Shown: one piece after another, positions 1 to 10,308 of the stretch
Layout of the letters: each line of letters opens with the position of its first letter
Position numbering within the stretch: the first letter of the stretch is position 1
Origin: Verrucomicrobiales bacterium
Lineage (GTDB): Bacteria > Verrucomicrobiota > Verrucomicrobiia > Verrucomicrobiales > DEV007
Direction: 5' to 3'
Length of the DNA stretch: 64,000 nt
Assembly: GCA_002726915.1 (NCBI GenBank)
Contig: PBSY01000047.1
Location: forward strand, 82,545 to 146,544
The notes under the pieces: generated by a model
Told to the model about the DNA's origin: nothing
Seen by the model: only the letters and a program-made list of their open reading frames with translations
Database searches by the model: none
Made by a program: the position numbers and the translations under genes

Positions 1-2
1 AA

Positions 3-116
3 ATCGCCGGAGTTTTTCAGCAGAGCGAAGCGTGGGTTCGCACTACGCTTTGCCGCATTCGAACCGCCCTGAGAACTTGCATCGAGCAGAAAGTTAGTGC
101 TTCCGCCAGTATCTAA
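3..116 (+). CDS. ECF-type RNA polymerase sigma factor, C-terminal fragment (cut by window start)
   Basis: Frame from base 3 reads IAGVFQQSEAWVRTTLCRIRTALRTCIEQKVSASASI*, resembling a sigma-70 region 4.2 helix-turn-helix end; directly upstream of a FecR-like gene. Confidence 0.7.
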   Translation: MAGVFQQSEAWVRTTLCRIRTALRTCIEQKVSASASI

Positions 117-130
117 ACAGAATTTTCATT

Positions 131-1717
131 TTGGACTCCGAACACATAGAAGCTTACATCGCTGGCGAACTCGACGAGAAGGGTTGCAAGCAGATTGAGC
201 GTATACTGCGAAATGATCGTGAGCTCCGAGAGAGCTACCTCTACCAACTCCGGTTGCATATTGCCCTAGAAACTATCATAGGCAGTCAGGCCGAAGATCG
301 AAATTTTGAGTTTGATGACGGCGTTATGGCTCGGCTCCGTTCCGAGGGTGCTGGCGGCCAAAGTTTCGCCAAGTCAGTGCTTACTGAAATCGTGGAAGAA
401 CGCGCAGGTATCATCCCTCTGCGATGGCCCGACCTTTTAAAAGCCGGCATCATCTCTGCGGCGGCTTCGATTGCCCTGATGTTCTTCCTTCAGTCCATCA
501 TGTTTGGAAATGCTGGACGTGGCAACCGTCTGGGATCAGGCATTTCAACACCCGGGTTCGTGGCACGCGTGGAAGTTTCCGAAAACCTCAAGTGGTCTAC
601 TGACACTGACGATAACGTTCGTGAAGACGGTTGGCTGGCTCCGGGTTTGATAGAGATTGAGTCGGGACAGGCTAAGATTGCATTCAACTCGGGGGCCACG
701 GCGACCATTGAAGGTCCTGCGACCCTTAGCATTGAGTCAAATAATCGTCTCTTCCTACAAGAGGGAATCCTCACCGCAGATGTTCCGAAACCCGCGACTG
801 GATTCACGGTGAACACGCCAAGAATGAATGCTGTCGATATCGGAACCCAGTTCTGCATTTCGGTTGAGCCAAACGGAGACTCGGAGCTTCACGTGATAGA
901 AGGCGAAGTCGAGGCTAGTCGCGCTCGCGGTAACTCCGTCACTACCCTGGTTCGGGAAGGAATTGCACTTCGAGCCGACGGCCGGAATCGAAGTGAGCTG
1001 GCCACGATTCCTTACCGTGGTGACACTTTCTCGCTCACACTTGGTCAAACTGCGACACCAAACCCTTCGTTAGAGTATACCTTCGATAGTTCCATCGGAA
1101 ACATTATCGAAGACTCTGGCAAGGATAACGCCTTTGACATTCCCCTGATTGGCTCGGGCGAAATGAAGACTTCGCCACGCCGCGCCCCGGGGCGCTCGGG
1201 AGGCGGGCTCTTTTTCAAGCGTGGTGATACTCTGGATGTGCCGCTATCTCGCGAGTTTCGACTGAATGAGGCCTTCACCATTGCCTTCTGGGTCAAGATC
1301 CCCCCGCGCATCGATCGCGACGGTAGCGAAGTCCTCGTGCAGTATGGACGAGAGGAACTCGGTTGGACCTTTTCCAGTGACCGCAATTTCAGCAGTCCAA
1401 CGCGCGGCGCTATTCGGGTCGACTATGGCAAGGGCCATGTTAGGGGCAGCACAGACATCGCAGACGGAAACTGGCACCATGTTGCCTGCCGGTTTATTGG
1501 CGGGAAGGGTTCTGATCTGAGCTCCCATATTCACCTTTTCATTGATGGACGCCTCGAGAATATGAGTAGCGCCCAACCTAGCGAGATTGAATCAGGACGG
1601 GCTGGACAGCTTTTGATGGGAAGTTCAACTGATAGCCAGTTTGAAGGATGGTTTGATGAGCTCACTATTTTCCGTGAAGCCGTTCCCACACAACTTATTC
1701 AGGAACTAAGCAAATGA
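131..1717 (+). CDS. FecR-domain anti-sigma-like membrane protein with C-terminal LamG/concanavalin-like domain
   Basis: Anti-sigma-like N-terminus, TM segment, FecR-like core (GIETESGQ-type, NTPRMNAVDIGTQFCISV, VIEGEVE), C-terminal LamG-like FTIAFWVKI...DGNWHHVACRF; TTG start. Confidence 0.8.
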   Translation: MDSEHIEAYIAGELDEKGCKQIERILRNDRELRESYLYQLRLHIALETIIGSQAEDRNFEFDDGVMARLRSEGAGGQSFAKSVLTEIVEERAGIIPLRWPDLLKAGIISAAASIALMFFLQSIMFGNAGRGNRLGSGISTPGFVARVEVSENLKWSTDTDDNVREDGWLAPGLIEIESGQAKIAFNSGATATIEGPATLSIESNNRLFLQEGILTADVPKPATGFTVNTPRMNAVDIGTQFCISVEPNGDSELHVIEGEVEASRARGNSVTTLVREGIALRADGRNRSELATIPYRGDTFSLTLGQTATPNPSLEYTFDSSIGNIIEDSGKDNAFDIPLIGSGEMKTSPRRAPGRSGGGLFFKRGDTLDVPLSREFRLNEAFTIAFWVKIPPRIDRDGSEVLVQYGREELGWTFSSDRNFSSPTRGAIRVDYGKGHVRGSTDIADGNWHHVACRFIGGKGSDLSSHIHLFIDGRLENMSSAQPSEIESGRAGQLLMGSSTDSQFEGWFDELTIFREAVPTQLIQELSK

Positions 1718-1823
1718 GCCTTTGTAAGGCATTAGACGATTTTAAAATTACAAACTAAGCCAGTCCTTTCTTAAGCGGCATTGCCACACAAGTGAGGGTT
1801 CACAAAAATTCAGCCCGCTTCTT

Positions 1824-4061
1824 ATGCTAATCTCCAACATGAACAAAACTCGTTTGATAAGCCCCCTAGCCTCCCTGCTTGTCGGGTTTGCAATTCTTTC
1901 GATCTCCTCGATTCAGGCAGAAATGCGAACTTGGACATCAGCTGATGGCAAAACTCTGCAGGCCGAATTTGCAGGTAGCATCGGAACTGGTTCCACCGCC
2001 CAGGTTAAGCTCAAGCTGGAAAACGGAAGCCTGATCAATTATCCCGTCTCAAAGCTCAGCGAGGATGATCGCATCTTCGTGAAGGGCAACCTGCCGACTG
2101 ATCCCGCCGCTCTGGCCGCTGCGGTTGACAAGCTCGTTGTCGACAAGATGAAGGAAAGCTACTACGGGCTGCGCGCGGAGCTTGCCTCTCTTCCTCAGAA
2201 TGAGGTCCTCTCCAATGCCGAAAAATTAAAGCGCAAACAAGAGATCGAGCGTGAGATGGAGATGTGCGTGCCAAACGATCCTACGACTGACCAACAGTTC
2301 CTTCGGCGGATCTACCTCGACTTAGCTGGACGGATTCCTACCTTCGATGAGGCCGAGGTATTTCTCTCCGACCGCCAGCCTAATAAGCGCGCCGCCCTGA
2401 TCGATCAGCTTCTCGATTCAGAAGCATTCGCCATGAGGATGTACAACTATTACTCTGATCTCTTCCGAATTCGTGAAGGAGTTTTCATGATGGGGAACGG
2501 AGACCTTAAAGTCGACCCTTACATTGAGTACGTAAAACAAGGCGTCCGCGATGACAAGCCCTTCGACGAGATGGCTCGCGAGCTTCTTACCGCCAACGGC
2601 CACATCGCCCAGAACCCGGCTGCGGGCTACATGCTTGCTGATTCGGGCATGCGCCTCTGCAACCTTTCTAACACCTTCACTATTTTCATGGGTACGGAAA
2701 TCACCTGTGCCCAGTGTCACGACCACCCGTTTGAGGAAGTTTATCAAATGGACTTCTTTAAGATGGCTTCTTTTATGGGGGAAACTGAAACACGGATGCG
2801 CGGGCGCAGTGATTCAATGATGATGATGTCCATGGGAAGCAACTCACGCGCCGAACAGGAGCGCATGGGTAAGATTCTGAAGGCAGCTGGCAAACTTCGT
2901 GAGAACGAGACCACGGACCGCAACCTCAGCGGTTGGATGGGCACCACCAGCATTGTTGTCCACGACGATGGTTCCAACGCCGTTCAGCTTCCCCACGACT
3001 ACAAATATGATGACGGTGACCCCAACATGAAGGTTGAGCCCGCCACCTACTTCGGTGACATAATGGATGTTGCCGAATTTGATTCTCCACGCCACGCATT
3101 CGCAGAGTGGGTCGTATCTCCCAACAATCCGCGTTTCACGATCAACACAGTTAATCGCTTTTGGAAGATGGCTTTTGGCATCGGCCAGATCGAACCGGTC
3201 TACAACATCCCGGGGCACCTAGACGGCCAGGCCCAAAATTACGAACTCCTCACCTTCCTCGAGGAGATGATGAAAGACATGGACTACAGTAGTAAGGATT
3301 TCTTCCGCGTGATCTACAACACCCAGACCTACCAGCGAGAAGCTGAAACGATGTCTCCTTCTCTCGCTCAGATGGACAAGGGTAGCTACCACTTCCCGGG
3401 GCCGGTTCTACGTCGAATGTCTGCGGAGCAGCTATGGGACTCCCTCGTTGCCTTGACGACCGATAATCCTGAGGGCGTCACCCGCGAGGGCGCTCAGAAG
3501 TATCGTGAGTGGATGCAGACAGACACTACCGCCTTCAAAACGGCTGACGAAATTCTAGCATTCAAAGCGAAGTGGGGAGAGATCGGACGCCTCACCAAGT
3601 ATGATGGACAGTATGTATCTCGCGACGACAACGTAGGTGGTGAAGCCATGTTCCGTGCCTCCGAGATGCGTCAGCCTCAGGCGCCAGGCCACTTCCTGCG
3701 CATGTTTGGCCAGTCCGATAAACAACTCATCGAGAATCAGTTCAACGGAGGCTCTTCCCCCCAAGTTATGGCTCTTCTAAACGGCAAGATCACCAACAGC
3801 GTGCTAACGAGTCCAGACGCCTACCTCATTGAACAGGTTGCCAACGGAAGCGGGTCAAAAGGCGACAAGGTCGACAAAATCTTCCTGAGCGTTCTGACTC
3901 GTTACCCATCTTCTAACGAGAAATCCGCCGCTAATTCTGGCATGCGTGCACGCACTGACAGCGGCATGAACGATAAGCAGAAAATGGCGATCGAAGCGAA
4001 AGCCATCGGCAACGTCATCTGGGCTCTTGTTAACACCCGCGAATTCATGTTTATCCAGTAA
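1824..4061 (+). CDS. DUF1549/DUF1553 (PSCyt2/PSD1-type) protein with N-terminal SHD1-like domain
   Basis: RRIYLDLAGRIPT, CAQCHDHPFE, FRVIYNTQTYQ and related planctomycete family motifs; SHD1-like RTWTSADGKTLQAEF. Confidence 0.9.
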   Translation: MLISNMNKTRLISPLASLLVGFAILSISSIQAEMRTWTSADGKTLQAEFAGSIGTGSTAQVKLKLENGSLINYPVSKLSEDDRIFVKGNLPTDPAALAAAVDKLVVDKMKESYYGLRAELASLPQNEVLSNAEKLKRKQEIEREMEMCVPNDPTTDQQFLRRIYLDLAGRIPTFDEAEVFLSDRQPNKRAALIDQLLDSEAFAMRMYNYYSDLFRIREGVFMMGNGDLKVDPYIEYVKQGVRDDKPFDEMARELLTANGHIAQNPAAGYMLADSGMRLCNLSNTFTIFMGTEITCAQCHDHPFEEVYQMDFFKMASFMGETETRMRGRSDSMMMMSMGSNSRAEQERMGKILKAAGKLRENETTDRNLSGWMGTTSIVVHDDGSNAVQLPHDYKYDDGDPNMKVEPATYFGDIMDVAEFDSPRHAFAEWVVSPNNPRFTINTVNRFWKMAFGIGQIEPVYNIPGHLDGQAQNYELLTFLEEMMKDMDYSSKDFFRVIYNTQTYQREAETMSPSLAQMDKGSYHFPGPVLRRMSAEQLWDSLVALTTDNPEGVTREGAQKYREWMQTDTTAFKTADEILAFKAKWGEIGRLTKYDGQYVSRDDNVGGEAMFRASEMRQPQAPGHFLRMFGQSDKQLIENQFNGGSSPQVMALLNGKITNSVLTSPDAYLIEQVANGSGSKGDKVDKIFLSVLTRYPSSNEKSAANSGMRARTDSGMNDKQKMAIEAKAIGNVIWALVNTREFMFIQ

Positions 4062-4109
4062 CTAGAACATTCAGAAACAAGCACACCAATTTTAACCCAG
4101 CCTACCAAA

Positions 4110-5432
4110 ATGAAAGACCAACTGAAAAATTTGGACCAATTGAGCCGTCGACAGTTTGTGGCTCGCACCGCCAAAACAGCCCTTGGAGTTAGCGTAATCC
4201 CCCTCGCCAACGGTATGCAAGCCGTTCAAGCTGCCGGCGGAGGACAAGCCGAACACTGTATTTTCTTCTACATGTCCGGCGGAATGACCCACATTGATAC
4301 CTTTGACCCCAAGCCCGGCACTGAAACCGGTGGACAGACCAAGGGGATCGATACAGGTGTCGCTGGCATCCAAGTTTCGGAGTTCATGCCCGGGATCGCT
4401 AAGCGATTCAAAGATGTAGCTCTGGTTCGCTCAATGACCCAGAAAACCGGTGATCACCGCGGCGGTTCCTACTGGATGCACACCAGCTACGGCCCACGCG
4501 CCACGATCGTACACCCAACTATGGGCCCCTGGGCTCAGACAATCCTCGGCAAGAAGCATGAAACACTTCCCGATTCAGTCCTCATTGGAGGGGGCGGAGG
4601 AGGTCCCGGCGCGGGCTTCTTCGGTCCAGCTCTAGCTCCCCTGCCCATCGGTGACCCCGAAAAAGGTGTTCAGAACTCCCGCCCGGCACAAGGTGTCGAC
4701 GAAGACCTCTTCGACAAGCGCATCGATCTGATGAACACTTTCGACGAGTCTTTCCAGCGTAAATTCAAGACCGACGAGGTGGCTGCCTACAGCCAATTCT
4801 ACGATGAAACTCTCAAACTCATGCAAAGTGAAGATCTCGACACGTTTGATCTTAGCAAGGAACCCGACGTCGAGAAGAAGCTCCAGAACTACGGTACTGG
4901 GCGCATTGGTAAAGGATCTCTTCTTGCTAAGCGACTTGTCTCGTCCGGCATCCGTTTCGTGGAAGTCCGGGGCGGTGGGTGGGATATGCATAATAATCTC
5001 TGGCAAGCCATCCCGCAGCGCGCTGGCGAACTCGATAAGGCACTCAGCGCTTTAATCGATGATTTGAAGGCTGAGGGAATGTTTGAGAAAACTCTAATCG
5101 TGCTAGGAACCGAGTTTGGTCGTACTCCAAAGATCAACGCCAATGGTGGTCGTGACCACTTCCCCCGCTGTTTCTCCACCATGTTTGCTGGTGGTGGTAT
5201 CCAAGGGGGACAGGTTTACGGTAAATCAGATAAGTTGGGTATGTCGGTGGAGGAAAATCCAGTCACTGCCGGAATGTTCAATGCCACCATCGCTCACGCC
5301 CTTGGGATGGATCTTAATAAGGTGGTCTACGCACCATCGGGTCGTCCCTTCCTTGTCGCCGGTCATACACGTGACCCCCAAACTGACGAAATTGTTACCG
5401 AATACGAACCGATCATGCCGTTCTTTTCCTGA
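4110..5432 (+). CDS. DUF1501 domain-containing protein (sulfatase-like fold) with Tat-like signal
   Basis: SRRQFVARTAKTALGV leader, FFYMSGGMTHIDTFDPKPG, GTEFGRTPKINANGGRDHFPRCFSTMFAGGGIQGGQVYG. Confidence 0.92.
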   Translation: MKDQLKNLDQLSRRQFVARTAKTALGVSVIPLANGMQAVQAAGGGQAEHCIFFYMSGGMTHIDTFDPKPGTETGGQTKGIDTGVAGIQVSEFMPGIAKRFKDVALVRSMTQKTGDHRGGSYWMHTSYGPRATIVHPTMGPWAQTILGKKHETLPDSVLIGGGGGGPGAGFFGPALAPLPIGDPEKGVQNSRPAQGVDEDLFDKRIDLMNTFDESFQRKFKTDEVAAYSQFYDETLKLMQSEDLDTFDLSKEPDVEKKLQNYGTGRIGKGSLLAKRLVSSGIRFVEVRGGGWDMHNNLWQAIPQRAGELDKALSALIDDLKAEGMFEKTLIVLGTEFGRTPKINANGGRDHFPRCFSTMFAGGGIQGGQVYGKSDKLGMSVEENPVTAGMFNATIAHALGMDLNKVVYAPSGRPFLVAGHTRDPQTDEIVTEYEPIMPFFS

Positions 5433-5460
5433 TCGAACACTATTCCAAATCACCACAACA

Positions 5461-5490
5461 AAAACCCGGGAGGCAACTCCCGGGTTTTTT
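5461..5490 (+). terminator. Rho-independent terminator after the DUF1501 gene
   Basis: AAAACCCGGGAG-GCAA-CTCCCGGGTTTTTT: perfect stem with T-run, about 30 nt after the stop. Confidence 0.9.
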
Positions 5491-5606
5491 GTATCCCTCA
5501 ATCGAAAATTTATATTTTAGCTTTCTTAAATAACCAAAATACCTTACATAAATAATCTCGAGAGGATACCCGCTTCATCTCTAGCACTACTCGACGCAAC
5601 GCCACA

Positions 5607-7301
5607 ATGAGTCTCGCCGGGACCGCACAATCATCGCCGACGACGGAAAGCCGTCAGTCGAAGGGTATTGGTGTCTCTATCCTTGTAATCGAGTCATTTG
5701 CATCCACCCCTCTCGGCCCCAAGATCGTCTTCGCAAACAACGTTGCGCTACAAGAAACAGGCTACGAAGAAAAGTCGTTGGTCGGCTCTCCTCTCGGCCT
5801 CATTTACGATCGCGATGATCTTCGCAACCTGATAGAGAAACTTCCTATCATAGCTGCAAGAGCTGGCTTCTGCTGGATGAACCGTAATCTCATCAGAAAT
5901 GGTGGCATGAAAGAAACCATGCACTGGACGATTCGGCCTACAAAACGTGAGAATGGTCGAGCACAGCATTTTACTCTGACTTTCAAATCGATTCAGGAGG
6001 TAAGAAAATCTGATCCAACCGCTAGATTAGACCGGCCTTCTCCAACCGAACCAACACAAGAATCGAGAATCGCGGATAAAACGGCACCTGACAGTAGCAA
6101 CGGAGATCTTGAAAAGGCACTGCAGAAAACGAGGTCAGAATCTCTCGCCATGGCGGCCGGGGGCGTAGCTCACGATTTTAAAAATGCGTTACAGACGATT
6201 AAGTCGAACCTCGAAATCGCACATTCGCTCGCTGGAGTCCACTCGAAATTAAGCACCTGCCTCAACGATGCGAATCATGCCCTAGATGACGCCGAGATAC
6301 TTGCTCATCAGATGCTGGCCTTTACCCGTGGAGATCAGTTTAAATCCAAAATTTTTGATATTACAGATCAGGTTCAGCGCGCTTCTACTCTCTGCACTGC
6401 GGGATCACGAGTCAGTTGCCAACTCAATTTAGAACCGCAGCTTAGACTCGTTGAGGGAGATCCGAATCGAATTTATCAGGTGTTGCATAATCTCGTGATC
6501 AACGCTTGCCAGGCAATGCCAAACGGAGGGGTCCTCCACCTTACTACTGGAAATGCGGATCTCGACCTCCAAAACCGTTACTTGGTAGCAGCCGGTTCCT
6601 ACACAGTGGTTTCGGTCAGGGACCGCGGTTGTGGTATTCCCCCAGACATCTTACCCCAGATCTTCGAAAATAATTTTTCCACCAAAATTGATGGCAGCGG
6701 GTTTGGCCTCGCTTCCTGTCTGGCCATCGTAAAGGCGCACGGGGGAGAGATCCGTGCGGCCTCTAAGGTGGGCGTTGGAACTGAATTCCTCGTCTTCCTG
6801 CCTTCAACTGGCAAAACTGTCGAACGATCCGAGCTTAGCTCAACCCAAGGAAATATAATCTCATCGTCGAATAACACTGGAATACCCGAGTGCATTTCAC
6901 GCACCGATCAAGCTTCTATTACTAAGGCCTGTCGCGTTTTGGTTGTTGAGGATCAAGCACCCGTTCTAAAAGCGACCCGAGGCCTCCTCCAACACCTCGG
7001 CCACGAGTGCTTTGAAGCGATGGATGGAGAATCAGCCATCCGCACTTATCGCCAGCATCTCGATTCTGCCGAGCCAATTGATGTAGTTCTGCTCGACATG
7101 ACTCTTCCTGGTGGGCTGCACGGAGTCGACGTTTATAGAGAACTTCAAATGATGGACCCGAAAGTCCTAGTTATTGCCACCAGCGGGTACTTTGACGATG
7201 GGCCCAATGACACAGTCGCTGAGGCAGGGTTCCCTGCTTCACTTGCCAAGCCTTTTTCGATGGAGGCGCTATCAAAAACGATTACCCGACTGCTATCTTG
7301 A
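5607..7301 (+). CDS. PAS domain-containing hybrid sensor histidine kinase / response regulator
   Basis: H-box GGVAHDFKNALQTI, N-box VLHNLVINACQAMPNGG, G-boxes DRGCGIPPDILPQIFENNFSTK...GFGLASC, C-terminal receiver VLVVEDQAPVL...VVLLDMTLPGG. Confidence 0.9.
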   Translation: MSLAGTAQSSPTTESRQSKGIGVSILVIESFASTPLGPKIVFANNVALQETGYEEKSLVGSPLGLIYDRDDLRNLIEKLPIIAARAGFCWMNRNLIRNGGMKETMHWTIRPTKRENGRAQHFTLTFKSIQEVRKSDPTARLDRPSPTEPTQESRIADKTAPDSSNGDLEKALQKTRSESLAMAAGGVAHDFKNALQTIKSNLEIAHSLAGVHSKLSTCLNDANHALDDAEILAHQMLAFTRGDQFKSKIFDITDQVQRASTLCTAGSRVSCQLNLEPQLRLVEGDPNRIYQVLHNLVINACQAMPNGGVLHLTTGNADLDLQNRYLVAAGSYTVVSVRDRGCGIPPDILPQIFENNFSTKIDGSGFGLASCLAIVKAHGGEIRAASKVGVGTEFLVFLPSTGKTVERSELSSTQGNIISSSNNTGIPECISRTDQASITKACRVLVVEDQAPVLKATRGLLQHLGHECFEAMDGESAIRTYRQHLDSAEPIDVVLLDMTLPGGLHGVDVYRELQMMDPKVLVIATSGYFDDGPNDTVAEAGFPASLAKPFSMEALSKTITRLLS

Positions 7302-8084
7302 ATGCCATGCGCTAAAGTTTTGGATCATCAAAGTCTTGGTCTCCTCCAAACTGATTCCCGCCCATTCACTGTAGGCCTCATAAACACCAACAAGATTTGC
7401 CGGGTGATTGGCTGGCATTCCCGACTCGGATCGCATGATTGATTTACGAATCAGGGCTTTTGGCGGCATCATATCGGGCGCATCAGTTTCTAATAGGAGA
7501 CGGTCCTCTGGAACCAGTTCAAAAACTTTCAACTTGGCCATCTTATCCTGTCGGAAGAAATATCCCGAGATAGAAAAATAAGAACCTCGCTCTACAAATT
7601 CATTCACAAGGTCAGCGGGACCCGAATAGGAATGCAGAAGAAAGGCTCCGTCGAAACAAGAGTTGTCCAAACATTCCAGTAATTTACCCCACGCTTTCAA
7701 GCAGTGAATCGTAGCGGGCCGCTGCAGTTCATGGGCCAATCCGAGTTGAGTGAGAAACGCCTCTTGCTGTCGAACCCAGTCACGATTTGGGATCCACTTA
7801 TCAAGACCAATTTCACCAACCCCCGCCAAAGGGTTTTTTGTCAGCATGTAGCGAAGCCTTTCTTGCCATCCATCTGGGTATTCGTTGACGTACCAGGGGT
7901 GCAGCCCATAAAAAGCTGAGACTTCAGGAATACTTTGCGATAAATCGCTAACTAACGGCCAGTCGTCAGGGGTCGTTCCATTCACAACCATTCTGTCAAC
8001 ACCAGCTTCCCGAGCTTCATAAAGCACCTTATCCAGCCTATCAAAAAGAACAGGATCCTGAAGATGAAGATGGCTATCAATCAT
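7293..8084 (-). CDS. TatD family hydrolase/DNase
   Basis: MIDSHLHLQD start, GEIGLDKW, LLLETDAPDMMP. Confidence 0.88.
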   Translation of the reverse strand: MIDSHLHLQDPVLFDRLDKVLYEAREAGVDRMVVNGTTPDDWPLVSDLSQSIPEVSAFYGLHPWYVNEYPDGWQERLRYMLTKNPLAGVGEIGLDKWIPNRDWVRQQEAFLTQLGLAHELQRPATIHCLKAWGKLLECLDNSCFDGAFLLHSYSGPADLVNEFVERGSYFSISGYFFRQDKMAKLKVFELVPEDRLLLETDAPDMMPPKALIRKSIMRSESGMPANHPANLVGVYEAYSEWAGISLEETKTLMIQNFSAWHSR

Positions 8085-8109
8085 CAGGCTTCGGGACAGA
8101 TGCCTGCCA

Positions 8110-8616
8110 CTATTCCGCGAGGTTCAATCGCATCGGAATCATGTGCGAGTGAGTGAATCCAAGGCTTTCGAAGAATTCCTGGCTTTCATCGCTCACCCTA
8201 TCCGTCAGAATGGTGATTCGTTTGAATTCCTTTCTCTTGGCAAAATCGATCACATAAGTGACTAATTGTGCACCGTAACCACAACGTCGAAAATCAGGGT
8301 GAATGAAGACGTCTTCAAGATTGATGACGAACCCACCCATCGCAGTACTGATAGTGAACAAAACATTGACCATACCGGCGATCTCGAAATCTGTTCTTAC
8401 GACGAAGATCCGGCCGCGACTGGGCTGCTCAAGAATAGCTCGCAATCCTCTCTCTTGTTTTTGGCGATCCGGATTGAAGTCCTCTTCGATTTCGAAAAGC
8501 GCCATCGTCAGGTCGATCAACTGCGGCAAGTCTTCCAAGGTGGCGGGCTCAATCCTAGCTTCCTGATTCAGCGGTTGGATTGGTGCGGTAAAGGAGATAT
8601 CCATGATGAGACGCAA
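8110..8616 (-). CDS. GNAT family N-acetyltransferase
   Basis: LEDVFIHPDFRRCGYGAQLVTYVIDFA acetyl-CoA binding motif. Confidence 0.88.
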   Translation of the reverse strand: MRLIMDISFTAPIQPLNQEARIEPATLEDLPQLIDLTMALFEIEEDFNPDRQKQERGLRAILEQPSRGRIFVVRTDFEIAGMVNVLFTISTAMGGFVINLEDVFIHPDFRRCGYGAQLVTYVIDFAKRKEFKRITILTDRVSDESQEFFESLGFTHSHMIPMRLNLAE

Positions 8617-8762
8617 TTAGTGCAGCGCGTATTCTACCAAACCTCGGAACAAAGGCAAACCATCCAGTTCGGCTGCTCTACGCAATCTGGTCAACAATAC
8701 GTCTATTGGAAAGAACCAGTCTGCTCGCTCGCAACTTTACCTGATTATAGAGCAAGAAGCCG

Positions 8763-10274
8763 TCAACCCCTGAGATAACGGGACTTAAGGTGATCAACAA
8801 GTGCCGTCGCGTTGGCCACGGAACCCGTCGATTCTTCAATTAGTTCGTCTGGAAGGAGCACACTTCCTCGCGCATGAATTTTTTCACGCATCCACCTCAG
8901 AAGCCCGGAATAATCAGCCCTGTCCATTTGCTGCTCTATCTCCGGGCTCTGGTGCACCGCCGCGCCGGCAAGATGCGCGGCGTTTATATTCCCGAGGCTG
9001 TATGTTGGGAAGTAACCAAAAATTCCCATACTCCAGTGAATATCCTGAAGACAACCATTAGAATCCGAAGTCACTGGTAATCCAAAATACTGCTCAAACC
9101 GCTCATTCCAGGCACCCGGTATATCAACAGTTTTTAATTCACCGGCAAAGATTGCTTTCTCGATCTCAAAGCGAAGCAGGATATGTAGGTCATAGGTAAC
9201 CTCGTCAGACTCGACACGGATGTAACTAAGATTTGCTTGATTAACGGCCGCATACATTTGTTCAACAGAGACGCCACCTAAGGTGGGGAAATACTCCACC
9301 GCCCTCGGTAACCAATACTCCCAAAAACCGCGGCTACGGCCGACGTGGTTTTCCCAAAGGCGCGATTGAGATTCGTGTAATCCAAGGGAAACCGCGTTTC
9401 CGATCGGCTGACCTCGATGATCAGGATTCAAACCCTGTTCATAAAGTCCGTGTCCAGCTTCATGAAGGACTCCAAAAAGTGAACTTCTAAAGTCCGATAC
9501 ATTATAGCGAGTGGTCAGGCGGGTATCGAAAGGTGCCATTCCAGAACAGAATGGGTGAACCGCCGTGTCAACCCGACCAGCATCAAAATCGAATCCAATT
9601 GAACGTGCGATTTCTTCGTTAAATGCCATTTGCTGTTCAATCGGGAAATCACGCCCTTTCCATGGGACCTCATCACTTGAAGTCGCCGTCGCTTCTTCTA
9701 CGACGGGTATCAGTTTATCCCGCAGGTCTCCTAGAGTTTCCGAAATCCGCTGAGTCGATGTCCCGCGCTCGAAGCGGTCAATCAGTCCGTCATAGAGAAC
9801 GTCTTTGTAGCCCCATCGCTCGGCTTGCTCACGGCAAAGTTCGATCAGTCTAGTTAAGGAGGGGGCAAACTTTTCAAAGTCGGATTTCTTTCTTGCCTCC
9901 GCCCATGAAGCTTGCGATAGCACCTTGGCCTGGGCAAATTCTTCGACTAATTCTTTCGGCAGGCATGTCGCCCGATTATAATTATGTCGCCATTCTCTTA
10001 AGTTAGCCTTTTCCAACTCATCTTCGCTCGCCGCTTCGGCTTCATCAATCCAGTCCCCCACCTCAGCGGAAATAAACTGTTCATGAGCCCATCCACTGAA
10101 CCAAGCCATTTGCTCACCGCGGTAAGCAATTCCTTTCTTAGGAAGCAGTACTTCCTGATCCCAACCAAGTAAGGCCTGGGCATCGCTCACTAGTTGGATC
10201 TCGCGACCTTTTGCTAAAAGCTTCTCGTATGCGCTATCTGACATCCTATCTTCCCAATATTCCACCATAAACAA
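8763..10274 (-). CDS. Carboxypeptidase M32 (thermostable carboxypeptidase Taq family)
   Basis: HEAGHGLYEQG metal site, LLGWDQEVLLPKKG, TTRYNVSDFRSSLFGVLHE, GLHESQSRLWEN. Confidence 0.93.
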   Translation of the reverse strand: MFMVEYWEDRMSDSAYEKLLAKGREIQLVSDAQALLGWDQEVLLPKKGIAYRGEQMAWFSGWAHEQFISAEVGDWIDEAEAASEDELEKANLREWRHNYNRATCLPKELVEEFAQAKVLSQASWAEARKKSDFEKFAPSLTRLIELCREQAERWGYKDVLYDGLIDRFERGTSTQRISETLGDLRDKLIPVVEEATATSSDEVPWKGRDFPIEQQMAFNEEIARSIGFDFDAGRVDTAVHPFCSGMAPFDTRLTTRYNVSDFRSSLFGVLHEAGHGLYEQGLNPDHRGQPIGNAVSLGLHESQSRLWENHVGRSRGFWEYWLPRAVEYFPTLGGVSVEQMYAAVNQANLSYIRVESDEVTYDLHILLRFEIEKAIFAGELKTVDIPGAWNERFEQYFGLPVTSDSNGCLQDIHWSMGIFGYFPTYSLGNINAAHLAGAAVHQSPEIEQQMDRADYSGLLRWMREKIHARGSVLLPDELIEESTGSVANATALVDHLKSRYLRG

Positions 10275-10308
10275 AACTGGCCACTCCAGTCTTGTAGTAT
10301 CAGGCGCG

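Noticed and set aside
8266-8778. 170-aa plus-strand ORF opposite the GNAT gene
   Set aside because: Antisense to a gene with clear acetyltransferase motifs.
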